Shown: positions 18,395 to 27,790, numbered from the stretch's first letter. The stretch: DNA of 64,000 bases from Propionibacteriales bacterium (GCA_026392455.1 JAPLCB010000011.1:291664-355663); one strand, 5' to 3'. Numbers and translations: made by a program. The notes: generated by a model from the sequence alone, not told the origin.

Positions 18395-18888
18395 CCGACC
18401 TGGTTCACGCCGGAGACACGCCAGGTCCCGTCGACGAGCTCGAGCAGGATCCGGGCCCGGTTGCGCAACCGGTCGACCTTGGTGCCGATGGTGCGGGAGA
18501 CGTCGACGACGACCAGCACCCGCGCCTGGGTCGGGGTGGCGAACTCGACGGCCACGGCGTTGTCGGGGATGGTGGCAACCGCGACCAGCTTCTTCTGCTT
18601 CACCTGGTCGATCACCTGCTGCTTGTTCGCGGCGTACTCCTGCGCGAAGGTCCCGGTCGCCAGCGACAGCACCTTGGCGACGCCGGCCTCGACGTTGCGG
18701 TGATCGAGGCTGAAGAACGCCAACGCCTCGTCACGGGCCACCTGGACGGCCGCTGCGGTGCCGTCCGGGGCAGCGTCGTCGTCATCGTTGATGCTGGAGA
18801 ACCCGACCACCACCAGAGCAGCGACCACGCCGGCTACCAGGACGCCGATCACGACGATCAACGCGGTCGTCTTGCGCATGCGACTCAA
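18391..18888 (-). CDS. Mce-associated membrane protein (Mam-like)
   Basis: A protein of 162-165 residues with one N-terminal membrane anchor (ALIVVIGVLVAGVVAALVVV), an Asp-rich linker and a periplasmic NTF2-like domain (ALAFFSLDHRNVEAGVAKVLSLATG to GTWRVSGVNQ). ATG 18879 is the more usual codon; TTG 18888 overlaps the mceF stop by four bases and would couple translation. It is the first of two such proteins after mceF, the same number as in mycobacterial mce operons. Confidence 0.84.
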   Translation of the reverse strand: MSRMRKTTALIVVIGVLVAGVVAALVVVGFSSINDDDDAAPDGTAAAVQVARDEALAFFSLDHRNVEAGVAKVLSLATGTFAQEYAANKQQVIDQVKQKKLVAVATIPDNAVAVEFATPTQARVLVVVDVSRTIGTKVDRLRNRARILLELVDGTWRVSGVNQVG

Positions 18889-20213
18889 TTCATCGGGTTG
18901 GTGAGCAGCCAGGCAAGACCGGCCTCACCGCTCGGGGGACTGGTCGGATCGTAGATCTCCAACCCCCACGGCGCCGAGCGTCCGTAGTTCCCCGGCGCGC
19001 CGACCACGTTCTGCGCCCCCCGGACCAACGGGGTGTTGGGGTCGTCCGGCGAGGCCGTGCAGCCGGCTTCCATGTTCACCGGGCTGTCCCGCAGCTGCCG
19101 GGCACCACCCTTGACCGGGACACCGTTCGGGTAGTACTTCGTGGTACCTCCGTAGCCCTTCGTGCACGGGAAGTACGGCGGCGCCCCGGGCGGCTGGGAG
19201 AGCTGGAAGGACAGGTAGGTGTTGTAGATCGGTCGCCCCTCGCGGTCGTAGCGACAGGTGGACTCGACGGGCTTGCCGGTCTTGGCGTTGTAGGAGCCGC
19301 ACCGCCGGATACCGGTCGCGCCACCCTCCAACGCGTACGGGAAGAGCACCAACGTCTTGCGCACCGCGGGGAGCCGGTCGGCGGTGAGGTCGGTCAGCGT
19401 GACCAGCTGGTTCAGCAGCACCGGGAGCGCCGAGGCGTTGTCCGCCAGCAGGTTGCTGACCTCCTTGCCGGCGAGCAGACCGTTGGCGAACAGGTCCGCG
19501 AACGAGCTGTCGACCCGACGCAGCTCGGCCACCAGACGACCGTTCTCGCGCAGCAGGGTGGCCGTCTGCGGCCCCTTCTCGACCTGGGTGTCCAGGACGG
19601 TGCTGGCCTCGTCGATCAAGGCGTTCAGGTCGTCGACGTTGTCCAGCGACACCCGGGTGAGCCGTTCGGTGTTGTCGATCAGGTTGCCGAGCGCGGGCCC
19701 GTTGCCCGACAACGCGGTCGAGAGCTCCTTCATGGCGACCGCGAGGTCGCCCGTCGGGATCGAGGCCGACAGGGCGTTGAGGTCGCCCAGGAGCACCGAC
19801 ACGTCGATCGGCGACGTGGTGGAGTCCCGACCGATGACGTCGCCGGCCGAGAGCACCGGGCCGCCGGCGGTCCGGGGCGCCAGCTCGACGTACTGCTCGC
19901 CGATGGCGGACTTGTTGCCGATCGTCGCGGTCACGTCGCGCGGGATCTTCACACCGTTGTCCAGTGCCATGACCACGGTGGTGCCGGCGCCGGGTCCCGG
20001 GACGATCTCGCGGACCGTGCCGACCCGGGTCCCGAGGAGGTCCACGTCGGCGCGCTCGTAGATGCCACCGGCGGACGCGAACTCGGCCCGCACCTCGAAC
20101 GGCGGGGAGAACACCTCCCCGACGTTGAAGTACTGGATCGAGCCGTACCCCACCGCCAGGACGGTCACCAGGGTGAAGACGACCAGCTGGACACGGGTCA
20201 GGAGGGTGGTCAT
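18885..20213 (-). CDS. mceF: Mce family protein MceF
   Basis: A protein of 442 residues: N-terminal membrane anchor, the single MCE/MlaD domain (residues about 38-115, RADVDLLGTRVGTVREIVPG), a long helical region, and a C-terminal extension with several cysteines (RRCGSYNAKTGKPVESTCRY, FPCTKGY, EAGCTAS) that could form disulfides outside the membrane. It is sixth in the mceA-F series, so the F slot is by order. MCE proteins assemble as a tunnel carrying lipids to the YrbE permeases. ATGA overlap with mceE. Confidence 0.92.
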   Translation of the reverse strand: MTTLLTRVQLVVFTLVTVLAVGYGSIQYFNVGEVFSPPFEVRAEFASAGGIYERADVDLLGTRVGTVREIVPGPGAGTTVVMALDNGVKIPRDVTATIGNKSAIGEQYVELAPRTAGGPVLSAGDVIGRDSTTSPIDVSVLLGDLNALSASIPTGDLAVAMKELSTALSGNGPALGNLIDNTERLTRVSLDNVDDLNALIDEASTVLDTQVEKGPQTATLLRENGRLVAELRRVDSSFADLFANGLLAGKEVSNLLADNASALPVLLNQLVTLTDLTADRLPAVRKTLVLFPYALEGGATGIRRCGSYNAKTGKPVESTCRYDREGRPIYNTYLSFQLSQPPGAPPYFPCTKGYGGTTKYYPNGVPVKGGARQLRDSPVNMEAGCTASPDDPNTPLVRGAQNVVGAPGNYGRSAPWGLEIYDPTSPPSGEAGLAWLLTNPMN

Positions 20214-21331
20214 CGCGGCGCCCCCAGGAGCGAGTTCAGCAGACCGGAGAGCCCACCGGTGACCGGCTCGAGGCCGGGCAGCCCGGGCAGCAGCGGGGTC
20301 ACCTTGCCGGTGCCGGTCCCGGTCACCGAGCCGGGGACCAGCTCCGGGGGGATGGTGTTCTGGCCGAGCAGCCGGTTGAGGTTGTCGATGTCGAGCTCGA
20401 CCGTGCCGTAGAAGCCGGCGAAGTCGCCCTTGATGCTGGACAGCGCGTTGCTCGGGAACGGGAACGTGGAGATCCGGGTCAAGGTGCCGGCCAGCTCGCC
20501 GCCCGCCTTGGTGAGCTGGGCCAGGACCGGCGCCAGGTGCTTGAGGTCGGCGACCGTGTCGGCCCGGGTGGAGGCGATCAGCGGGACCGCTACCCGGGAG
20601 AGGTCCGACAGCTTGGTCAAGGTAGTGACCAGCTTGGTGCGGTTCCGCTCCAGGACCCCCAAGCCGCCCGGGATCGAGTCGAGCGCGGCGGCCAGCACCT
20701 GGCGCTGGTCGGCCAGCTCACCCGCCAACCGGTCCAGCGACGTCAACGACGCCGTGATCTCGGAACGGTGGTCGTTGAACTCCGCGACCGTCCGGTCGAG
20801 CTGCCCGACCGTCCCGCCCAGGTCGGCGGTGCTGAGCGCGGTGTTGAGCTCGCGGCTGATCGTCTCGATGCTGCCCAGGCTGCCGCCGTTGAGCACCTGG
20901 GAGAGCGCGCCGAAGACCATCTCGACATCGGGGTCGGACCGCGTCGTCGAGGCCGGCAGGGTGACGTCGCGTCCGAGGTCGCCCACCGGCGCCTGACCGG
21001 CCGGCGGCCCCAGCGCGACGAACCGTTCGCCGAGCAGGCTGGTCTCGCTGAGCCGCGCGACGGTGTTGCCCGGCAGCCTCACCGAGTCCTTGATCCGGCA
21101 GACCACCTTGGCCTTGAGGTCGTCGGTCAGGGTCACCGACTCGACGCTGCCGATCACGGTGTCGTTGGAGCGGCAGGTCTCCTTGGCCACCAGGTTCGTC
21201 GCGTCCGGCAGCACCACCGTCAGCGAGTACGTGCCGTCACCACCGATCGCTCCGGGAAGAGGCAGGCTGCTGGCACCTTCGTAGCCGCAGCCGGCTACCA
21301 GGACGACGAGAGCGACCCACAACTGCCTCAC
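20210..21331 (-). CDS. mceE: Mce family lipoprotein MceE (LprK-like)
   Basis: A protein of 373 residues starting at GTG 21331. It has a short signal with lipobox VLVAGC, which is the hallmark of the E position in actinobacterial mce operons. The MCE domain follows (TYSLTVVLPDATNLVAKETCRSNDTVIG with LLGERFVALGPP), then helical repeats and a Gly/Pro-rich tail. The start overlaps the mceD stop as GTGA. Confidence 0.92.
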   Translation of the reverse strand: MRQLWVALVVLVAGCGYEGASSLPLPGAIGGDGTYSLTVVLPDATNLVAKETCRSNDTVIGSVESVTLTDDLKAKVVCRIKDSVRLPGNTVARLSETSLLGERFVALGPPAGQAPVGDLGRDVTLPASTTRSDPDVEMVFGALSQVLNGGSLGSIETISRELNTALSTADLGGTVGQLDRTVAEFNDHRSEITASLTSLDRLAGELADQRQVLAAALDSIPGGLGVLERNRTKLVTTLTKLSDLSRVAVPLIASTRADTVADLKHLAPVLAQLTKAGGELAGTLTRISTFPFPSNALSSIKGDFAGFYGTVELDIDNLNRLLGQNTIPPELVPGSVTGTGTGKVTPLLPGLPGLEPVTGGLSGLLNSLLGAPR

Positions 21332-22527
21332 GAGCCACCTCCCATCATCCCGCTCAGCGAGGTGGAGCCGCGGCGCGCGGCGACCCCGCTGGAGCCTTGC
21401 TCGATCGCCTGGCTGAGGACGGCGCCCAGGCTGCCCCCGGCGTCGGTGAGCGCGCCGCAGAACGCGGCGAGCTGGACCTGCTGCTCGGCCGGCAGCCCGG
21501 CGCAGACAGCCCCGAGGGTGAACCCGAGCTGGGTGTCGAGGTCGTCGAAGATCGCACCGCGCAGGTTCGCCGACCCGGCTCGGCCGTCGACCTTGGTCAG
21601 CCAGGGCTTGCTCGGGTCCCAGTTCTTGGGGATGTAGATGTTCGCCAGGTTGGTCAGGCCGACCGGGACCAGGCTGATCAGGTTGCCGAGCTCCCGGCTG
21701 CGTCGGCTGAGCACCCCACTGACCGTGGTCAGCCCGGTGATGGATTCCTTCAGGGCCCCTCGGTTGTCGGCGGCGAACCTGGCCACCAGGCCGAGGGCCT
21801 CCTGCAGCTCGGTGACCGACGAGCTGATCTCGTTGCGCTGGGAGCTGAGCTGGGTCCCGACCCGGGCCAGGTTCGTCACCAGCTGCCGCAGCTGGGCGTC
21901 CTTGCCCTGGAGCGTCCCGGTCAGGGCCTCGAGGTTCGCCACGGTGTCGCTGATGTCGCCGCTGCTCCCCGCCAGGGTGCTGATCGCGTCGCTGAACTCG
22001 CGCAGCGTCTGGTTGAAGGCAGCTCCGTGACCGGAGAGGTTCTTGGCGGTCGCCGTCACCAGCCGGGACAGGGCCCCGTCGGCGTTGGCGCCCTCGGGAC
22101 CGAGTCCGGTCGCGAACTTGTCCAGGGCGCTGTAGGTCTCGTCGAGCTCGACCGGTACGCCGGTCCGGTCCAGGCCGAGGGTGGCCTTGTCGGCCAGGAC
22201 CTCGCCGTCCTCGTACGCCGGGGCGAGCTGGATGAACCGGTCGCCGACGATCGACGGCGGCACGATCAGCGCGTGCACGTCGGCCGGGAGCTCGACGTCG
22301 CCGTCGTAGGAGATCCGGACCTCGACGCTGGTGCCCTTGACCGTGATGGCGTCGACCTTGCCGACCTTGACCCCGAGCACCTTGACCTGCGACCCGGCGT
22401 ACAGGCTGGTGGTGCGGGGGAACATCGCGACCAGCGTCCGGTCGTCGGTGCCACCGGACCGCACCAGCATCAACCCAGCACCCACCAGCAGGAGCACGAC
22501 CGCCGCGGTCAGCAGGCGCCGCGTCAC
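21328..22527 (-). CDS. mceD: Mce family protein MceD
   Basis: A protein of 399 residues from GTG 22527 (VTRRLLTAAVVLLLVGAG), which overlaps the mceC stop as GTGA. The frame is open further upstream, but that part overlaps mceC. It has a membrane anchor, an MCE domain with SLYAGSQVKVLGVKVGKVDAI and IVGDRFIQLAPAY, then a coiled, helix-rich region. It ends in a Met/Gly-rich tail instead of the Pro-rich tail seen in some mycobacterial MceD proteins. Confidence 0.92.
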   Translation of the reverse strand: MTRRLLTAAVVLLLVGAGLMLVRSGGTDDRTLVAMFPRTTSLYAGSQVKVLGVKVGKVDAITVKGTSVEVRISYDGDVELPADVHALIVPPSIVGDRFIQLAPAYEDGEVLADKATLGLDRTGVPVELDETYSALDKFATGLGPEGANADGALSRLVTATAKNLSGHGAAFNQTLREFSDAISTLAGSSGDISDTVANLEALTGTLQGKDAQLRQLVTNLARVGTQLSSQRNEISSSVTELQEALGLVARFAADNRGALKESITGLTTVSGVLSRRSRELGNLISLVPVGLTNLANIYIPKNWDPSKPWLTKVDGRAGSANLRGAIFDDLDTQLGFTLGAVCAGLPAEQQVQLAAFCGALTDAGGSLGAVLSQAIEQGSSGVAARRGSTSLSGMMGGGS

Positions 22528-23606
22528 GGGGTCACCGCCGCAGGTCCCAGGGGCAGGCAGGGCTTGTTGCTCCCGTTGACCTCGGAGTTCAGCTGGGACA
22601 GCACCGGGTTGAGCACGGTCTCCAGCAGCGTCGGCACTCCGCCGTTGGTGCACAGCGCCGCTCCCTGGGGAGCCTTGATGCTGGAGTCGAACCAGCGACC
22701 GGACCCACCGACGTTGACGAACTCACGTCCGTAGACCGCCGCCACCTTGATGGTCTCGTCGAGGTTCTCCTTGTTCTTGCGGAGCACCGCGAGCACGCCG
22801 TTCAGCTTCGTCAGGGCCGGCTGCAACGTCGCAGCGTTGTCCCGGACCAGGCCCTGGAGCTGACGCGCCAGCGACGCGGTCCCGGTGATGATCTGGGTGA
22901 TCGTCTCGCGACGTCGGTCGAGCTCGGCCAGCACCGTGCTGGTGTCGGTGATCAAGCGGGCGATGTCGGCGTCCCGCTCGGCGACCACCCCGGAGACCAG
23001 GCTGGTCCGGGTGAACAGCTCCCGGATCTCCTCGTCGCGGACGGTGATCGACTTCGAGATCCGGGACAGCCCGCGCAGGGTCTGGGTCACCTCGGGCGCG
23101 GTCCTCGCCAGCGTCGTCGACAGCGCGTCGAAGGCCCGGGCCACCTGCGCGGTGTCGATCTCCTGGGTCTGGGTGGTGAGCTGCTGGAACGCCGGGACGA
23201 TGTTCACCGGGGTCGAGGTCCGGGCCAGCGGGATCAGTGCGTCCTCGTCGAGCTTGCCGCTGCCGGCCGGGGTCACGCTGAGGAAGTGCTGCCCCAGCAG
23301 GGTCTTCACCTCGATCCCCGCGGTGGTGTCACGACCGAGGTCGACGTCCTTGACGGTGAAGGTGACGATCGCCCGGGCGCGACCGAGCTTGATGTCGGTG
23401 ACGGTGCCGACCTTGATCCCGGCCACCCGCACCTCCTCCCCCGAGACCAGCCCCGAGGCGTCGGTGAACTCGGCGCGGTAGGTGTTGCCGCCGCCGACGA
23501 ACGGGAGCCGCTGGAAGTTGATGGCGATGGTGAACAGCACGACCATCACGACGATGCCGTTGACCGCGATCCTGATCAGCTGGCGGTCGGTCCGGGGGAC
23601 GCTCAC
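22524..23606 (-). CDS. mceC: Mce family protein MceC
   Basis: A protein of 360 residues from GTG 23606 (GTGA overlap with mceB). It has an N-terminal anchor (IAVNGIVVMVVLFTIAI), an MCE domain (SGLVSGEEVRVAGIKVGTVTDI, LLGQHFLSVTPAG), a helical barrel-forming region, and a short tail with two Cys (ALCTNGGVP, KPCLPLG). Third in the series, hence C. Confidence 0.92.
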   Translation of the reverse strand: MSVPRTDRQLIRIAVNGIVVMVVLFTIAINFQRLPFVGGGNTYRAEFTDASGLVSGEEVRVAGIKVGTVTDIKLGRARAIVTFTVKDVDLGRDTTAGIEVKTLLGQHFLSVTPAGSGKLDEDALIPLARTSTPVNIVPAFQQLTTQTQEIDTAQVARAFDALSTTLARTAPEVTQTLRGLSRISKSITVRDEEIRELFTRTSLVSGVVAERDADIARLITDTSTVLAELDRRRETITQIITGTASLARQLQGLVRDNAATLQPALTKLNGVLAVLRKNKENLDETIKVAAVYGREFVNVGGSGRWFDSSIKAPQGAALCTNGGVPTLLETVLNPVLSQLNSEVNGSNKPCLPLGPAAVTP

Positions 23607-24679
23607 TCGACACCCCCCGCACAGACGGTCCCGCGCTCGTTGGCCGAGAATCCTTCGTTGCCCAAGTTGACGGTGCCGTCCAGCAGCGTCAGGTTCACCT
23701 GGAGGCCGCAGACGTAGAAGTTGAACCAGGACCCGTACGACGCCGTCCGCGCCAGGGTGCGCAAGGTGAACGGGAGCTTCTGCAGCGAGGTGTCCAGGTC
23801 CTGGCGGTCATCGAAGAGCTGGCCGGCCAGGGTCCTCAACGACCCGACGCTGGACTTCAGCGGCGCGCGCACGTCCCGGATCGTCCCGGCGGTCGCGTCC
23901 AGCAACCGGTTCAGCGACGGCAGGCTCGCCCCGATCACGTCGCTCTGCCCGGCCAACCCGGTCATCAGGGTGCGGAACCGGACCACCAGGTCGGTCAGCT
24001 TCTCGTCGCGGTCGCCCACGGTGCCGAGGACGGTGTTCAGGTTCGCCACCACCGACCCGATCACCGCGTCCTTGTCGGCGATCGTGTTGGTCAGCTGCGC
24101 GGTGTTGCGCATCAGGCTCTGGATCGAGCCGGCTTCGCCCTGCAGCGCGCGGACCAGCTCGAAGCTGAAGGTGTTCAACCGCTCCGGGTCCAGCGCCCTG
24201 AACAACGGCTGGAACCCGTTGAACAGCTCGGTCAGGTTCAGCGCCGGCGTGGTCCGGTCGACAGCGAAGGTCGATCCGTCCTTCGCCGTCGGCCCGTCCT
24301 GGGGCGACTCCGCGATGTTCAGGTAGCGCTGGCCGACGATGTTCTCGTAGCGCAGCTCCAGACGGGCCGACGGGTAGACCGGCACCGACTCGTCGACGGT
24401 GAACTCGACCTTGGCCACCTTGCGTTCCCCGACGCTGACCAGCTCCAGGCCGGTGACCGCACCGACCTCGACGCCCGAGAGCCGGACCCGGTCGCCGGAG
24501 AAGACCCCGGTGGCATCGGTGAAGAGACCGTAGTAGGTCCGCGACGCTCCGAACCGGACGTTGCCGATCAGGGTGCCGAGCAGGGCGATCAGCACGACGG
24601 TGACCACCGCGAAGGTCAGCACCTTGTAGACCGACGAGGGGATCGCCGACTGACCCTTCACCAACGAGCTCCTGGTCAC
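23603..24679 (-). CDS. mceB: Mce family protein MceB
   Basis: A protein of 358 residues from GTG 24679 (GTGA overlap with mceA). Anchor near residues 20-40, MCE domain (GVFSGDRVRLSGVEVGAVTG, ENIVGQRYLNIAESP), then a helical stretch and a C-terminal YGSWFNFYVCGLQVNL, a pattern commonly seen in MceB. It is predicted to form part of the periplasm-spanning lipid channel. Confidence 0.93.
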   Translation of the reverse strand: MTRSSLVKGQSAIPSSVYKVLTFAVVTVVLIALLGTLIGNVRFGASRTYYGLFTDATGVFSGDRVRLSGVEVGAVTGLELVSVGERKVAKVEFTVDESVPVYPSARLELRYENIVGQRYLNIAESPQDGPTAKDGSTFAVDRTTPALNLTELFNGFQPLFRALDPERLNTFSFELVRALQGEAGSIQSLMRNTAQLTNTIADKDAVIGSVVANLNTVLGTVGDRDEKLTDLVVRFRTLMTGLAGQSDVIGASLPSLNRLLDATAGTIRDVRAPLKSSVGSLRTLAGQLFDDRQDLDTSLQKLPFTLRTLARTASYGSWFNFYVCGLQVNLTLLDGTVNLGNEGFSANERGTVCAGGVE

Positions 24680-25968
24680 GGGACCGGCACCTCCCCCGCG
24701 GTGAGCATCGGGCCGATCAGCAGGTCGGCGTACGCCGGCACCTCGTCGACCGGCACGCCCAGCGACCGGGCTGCCAACGCCCGGGCCAGCGCAGCACCGC
24801 GGTCGGCCGGGGCCGGGGCCGAGGCCGGGACGTCGATGGCCGTACCAGGCAGCGGCTGCGAGTTCGGCGCGACGTCCTTCAGGGCGCGCACCTCGCGGGA
24901 GAACTGGGCGCAGTGCGGCTTGAAGTTGGGGACGCCGAACGGGAGCCGGGTGTTGTCCGCGTCGTTGCCCCGGGTGGTCGGCAGATCATCGGGGTTCGTG
25001 TACGGCGTGTTGTTCGAGACCATGTCGATGGTCAGCGTGGTGAACGGACCGCGGGACCCGATCGTCTGGTTGCCGAGGATCTCGAAGGTCCGCAGCCCGT
25101 TGATGAAGCACGGCAGCGCGCTGGAGTACTCGTCGAGCAGCGCGAGCACGGCCCGCGAGCGTCCCGACAGCCGGATCAGGTTGGCCGCGTTGGTCGCCAG
25201 CACCTGCTGGGTGTCGCCGCTGGTGGCGGTCACCTGGTCGAGCACGTCGCCGAACTGCTGCTCCTGGGGGACCAGCAGCTCCCGGCTGATCCCGGCAGCC
25301 GCGTCCAGCAGCATCAGCAGGTCCGGCGAGGCCTCGGCGTAGATGTCGGCGGTCTTCGCGAACTGCCCGAGGTCGCGGGTGAAGGTGTCCAGGTGCGGGT
25401 CGAGCTGGCCGAGAAAGTCCTCGAGCTGGGTCAGTCCCCGTCCCAGCGTGGCCCCGCGCCCGTCCAGACCTTGGGCGAGCGAGCTCAGGATCACCGAGAG
25501 CTGCTCGGGCTTGAGCGCCTCGAGCACCGGGACCAGGTTGCTGAAGAGCTCGCCGATCTCGACCGAGGTCGAGGACTGCCGGATCTCGCCGCCGGCCGGC
25601 AACCGCGCCGACGACGGGGCGGCGGGCAGCCGGAGGTCGACGAACTTCTCGCCGAACAGGGTCTTCGGGATGATCGCCGCGTCGACGTTCGCCGGGATCA
25701 ACCGGAGCTTGCTCTCCTCGAGGGCCAGCTCGATCGTCGCGGTCCGCCCGTCGGAGTCGATCCGCTCGACCTCGCCCACCCGGAGGCCCTGGAACTTCAC
25801 GTCCGAGTGCGGGTTGAGCTCCAACCCCGGGCTGGTGGTCCGCAGGGTGACCGACGCTGCGTCCTGCCAGGGCAGGTCCTTCTCGAACGCCTGGATGCTG
25901 AGCCAGACCAGCAGCGTGATCAGCATCAGGTAGGCGACTCCGGAGACCGCCTTGCCGTGCCCGCCCAT
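24676..25968 (-). CDS. mceA: Mce family protein MceA
   Basis: A protein of 430 residues. The ATG at 25968 overlaps the yrbE stop as TGATG and starts MGGHGKAVSGVAYL just before the membrane anchor. The MCE domain has NPHSDVKFQGLRVGEVERI and TLFGEKFVDLRLP. The C-terminal part is long, with NGLRTFEILGNQT and an Ala/Pro-rich end. First MCE gene after the two permeases, hence A. No cognate ATPase (MceG/Mkl) gene is in the window; it is usually encoded elsewhere. Confidence 0.93.
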   Translation of the reverse strand: MGGHGKAVSGVAYLMLITLLVWLSIQAFEKDLPWQDAASVTLRTTSPGLELNPHSDVKFQGLRVGEVERIDSDGRTATIELALEESKLRLIPANVDAAIIPKTLFGEKFVDLRLPAAPSSARLPAGGEIRQSSTSVEIGELFSNLVPVLEALKPEQLSVILSSLAQGLDGRGATLGRGLTQLEDFLGQLDPHLDTFTRDLGQFAKTADIYAEASPDLLMLLDAAAGISRELLVPQEQQFGDVLDQVTATSGDTQQVLATNAANLIRLSGRSRAVLALLDEYSSALPCFINGLRTFEILGNQTIGSRGPFTTLTIDMVSNNTPYTNPDDLPTTRGNDADNTRLPFGVPNFKPHCAQFSREVRALKDVAPNSQPLPGTAIDVPASAPAPADRGAALARALAARSLGVPVDEVPAYADLLIGPMLTAGEVPVP

Positions 25969-26834
25969 CAGCCCGCGATCCGAACCGTGGTGGTGGACCC
26001 CCACAGGGCCAGGCTGAGGAAGAAGTCGGCGATCACGATGATCACCAGCGAGAGCCGGACGGCTCGGCCGACCGCGACGCCGACACCGGCGGGACCGCCC
26101 TTGGCGGTGAACCCGTAGTAGCAGCAGACCATCGTCAGGATCACCGCGAAGACGAGCACCTTCAGGAAGCTGTAGAGCACGTCGATCGGTGGCAGGAACA
26201 GGTTGAAGTAGTGGTCGTAGGTGCCGCCGGTGAGGCCGTAGTAGTGGATCGAGACCGCCTGCGTCGCGGCGTACGTGCCGATCAGACCGACGAAGTAGAG
26301 CGGGATGACCGCCAGGAAGGACGCGATCACCCGGGTACTGACCAGGTACGGGATCGACGGGATCGCCATCACCTCGACGGCGTCGATCTCCTCGGAGATC
26401 CGCATCGCGCCGAGCTGGGCGGTGAAGCCGGCGCCCACGGTCGCGACCAGGGCGTTGGCCGCGATCAGCGGGGCGACCTCCCGGGTGTTGAAGTACGCCG
26501 AGAGGAAGCCGACGTACGGCTGGATGCCGACCTGCTTCAGCCCTTGGTAGCCCACCAGACCGACGACCGAGCCGACGGCCAGGACCTCGAAGACGATGAT
26601 CCCGAGCGTTCCGGCCACCAGCACCAGGGCACCGCGACCGAGCGCGACCTCGGCGAGCAGCCGGAAGACCTCGCGGCGGTAGCGGGTGAGAACCTTCGGG
26701 ATGCCCCCGAGAGCCTTGCCGTAGAACTGGACCTGGTCACCGAGGTCGCTCAGGGCGTCGTACACCGCCTTGCCGGCCAGCCGCAGCTGACTAGGTTTCG
26801 GCGCCGCGTGCAGCGGCTCTCGCACCAGCGTCAT
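25968..26834 (-). CDS. yrbEB: MlaE/YrbE family ABC permease, second of pair
   Basis: A protein of 288 residues with about five or six membrane helices and the MlaE signature region GFTAQLGAMRISEEIDAVEVMAIPSI, whose EExDA segment contacts the ATPase. It pairs with the preceding permease to form the inner-membrane core of the Mce importer. TGATG overlaps at both ends tie it to its neighbours. Confidence 0.94.
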   Translation of the reverse strand: MTLVREPLHAAPKPSQLRLAGKAVYDALSDLGDQVQFYGKALGGIPKVLTRYRREVFRLLAEVALGRGALVLVAGTLGIIVFEVLAVGSVVGLVGYQGLKQVGIQPYVGFLSAYFNTREVAPLIAANALVATVGAGFTAQLGAMRISEEIDAVEVMAIPSIPYLVSTRVIASFLAVIPLYFVGLIGTYAATQAVSIHYYGLTGGTYDHYFNLFLPPIDVLYSFLKVLVFAVILTMVCCYYGFTAKGGPAGVGVAVGRAVRLSLVIIVIADFFLSLALWGSTTTVRIAG

Positions 26835-27625
26835 CAGAGTCCCTTCGGCGGGACGATCTGGTAGTACACCAGCGTCAGGATCGTGTTCACGACGAAGAGC
26901 AGCACGAACGAGATCACCACGGACTGGTTGACACCGTTCCCGACGCCCTGGGGACCGCCCTTGGCCTTGATCCCCTGGTGGCAGGCCACGATCCCGGCAA
27001 CCAGTCCGAAGACGAAGGCCTTGATCTCACCGACGTACAGGTCCGGCAGCTGGGCCAGCGCGGTGAACGCGTGGACGTAGGCACCGGGGGAACCGCCCTG
27101 GACCAGGACGTTGAACGAGTACCCACCCATCACCCCGACCATGGTGGCGACGCCGTTGAGCAGCACCGCGATGAACGCGACCGCCAGCACCCGGGGTACG
27201 ACGAGCCGCTGGACGACCGAGATCCCCAGGACCTCCATCGCATCGAGCTCTTCGCGGATCTTCCGGGCACCCAGGTCGGCTGCGATCGCGGTGCCGGCCG
27301 CACCAGCGACGATGCTCACCGTCGCGACCGGGGCCGCCTGCTGCACGATGCCGACCACGGCCACGGCGCCGGTGAACGACCGGGCGCCCAGCTGGTTGAA
27401 CAGCGACCCGATCTGCAGCGAGAGCACGGCCCCGAACGGGATCGTGATCGCCATGATCGGGAGCAGCGAGACCCGGGTGACGAACCAGGACTGGTCGAAG
27501 AACTCGCGCCACTGGAACGGGCGCACGAACAGCATCCGCAGGACGTCGACAGCGAAGGCGAAGAGGTCACCGATCGGCACCAGCGGACGCGCGAGCGTTC
27601 GCCGAACAGCCTGCTGAGTCGCCAT
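26834..27625 (-). CDS. yrbEA: MlaE/YrbE family ABC permease, first of pair
   Basis: A protein of 263 residues, the first gene of the leftward operon. It has the MlaE core with AADLGARKIREELDAMEVLGI and a C-terminal block typical of YrbE (CHQGIKAKGGPQGVGNGVNQSVV). ATG 27625 is taken as the start, as the N-terminus MATQQAVRRTLARPLVPIGD fits the family. A CRP/GlxR-like palindrome lies 32-47 bases upstream. Confidence 0.94.
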   Translation of the reverse strand: MATQQAVRRTLARPLVPIGDLFAFAVDVLRMLFVRPFQWREFFDQSWFVTRVSLLPIMAITIPFGAVLSLQIGSLFNQLGARSFTGAVAVVGIVQQAAPVATVSIVAGAAGTAIAADLGARKIREELDAMEVLGISVVQRLVVPRVLAVAFIAVLLNGVATMVGVMGGYSFNVLVQGGSPGAYVHAFTALAQLPDLYVGEIKAFVFGLVAGIVACHQGIKAKGGPQGVGNGVNQSVVISFVLLFVVNTILTLVYYQIVPPKGL

Positions 27626-27656
27626 CGAGTCCCCACTGCGAATGGACGGGTGAGTG

Positions 27657-27672
27657 CGTGACCTGGGTCACA
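27657..27672. promoter_or_regulatory. CRP/GlxR-like cAMP receptor site upstream of mce operon
   Basis: CGTGA-CCTGGG-TCACA matches the TGTGA-N6-TCACA consensus at 9 of 10 fixed positions, and its core GTGACC-TG-GGTCAC is a perfect palindrome. It lies in the 165-base gap between yrbEA (leftward) and the PHA-synthase-like gene (rightward) and could act on either. A second weaker inverted repeat (GGTC-N6-GACC) follows near 27693-27707. The role is inferred from pattern and place. Confidence 0.55.
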
Positions 27673-27790
27673 CGGCCCGACAGTGCCACACCAGGTCGGA
27701 CTTGACCAGCACCTCAGCCCCCCATCTAGCCCAGATTCCACCGGGCCGGTAGACCTATCCGAAACCTCCGGCTGCTGCGACAGTGACCCC

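Noticed and set aside
15527..18703. 1058-codon open frame on the plus strand
   Set aside because: Runs antisense through the cyclase, hydrolase and Mce-associated genes, all of which have intact catalytic or signal motifs.
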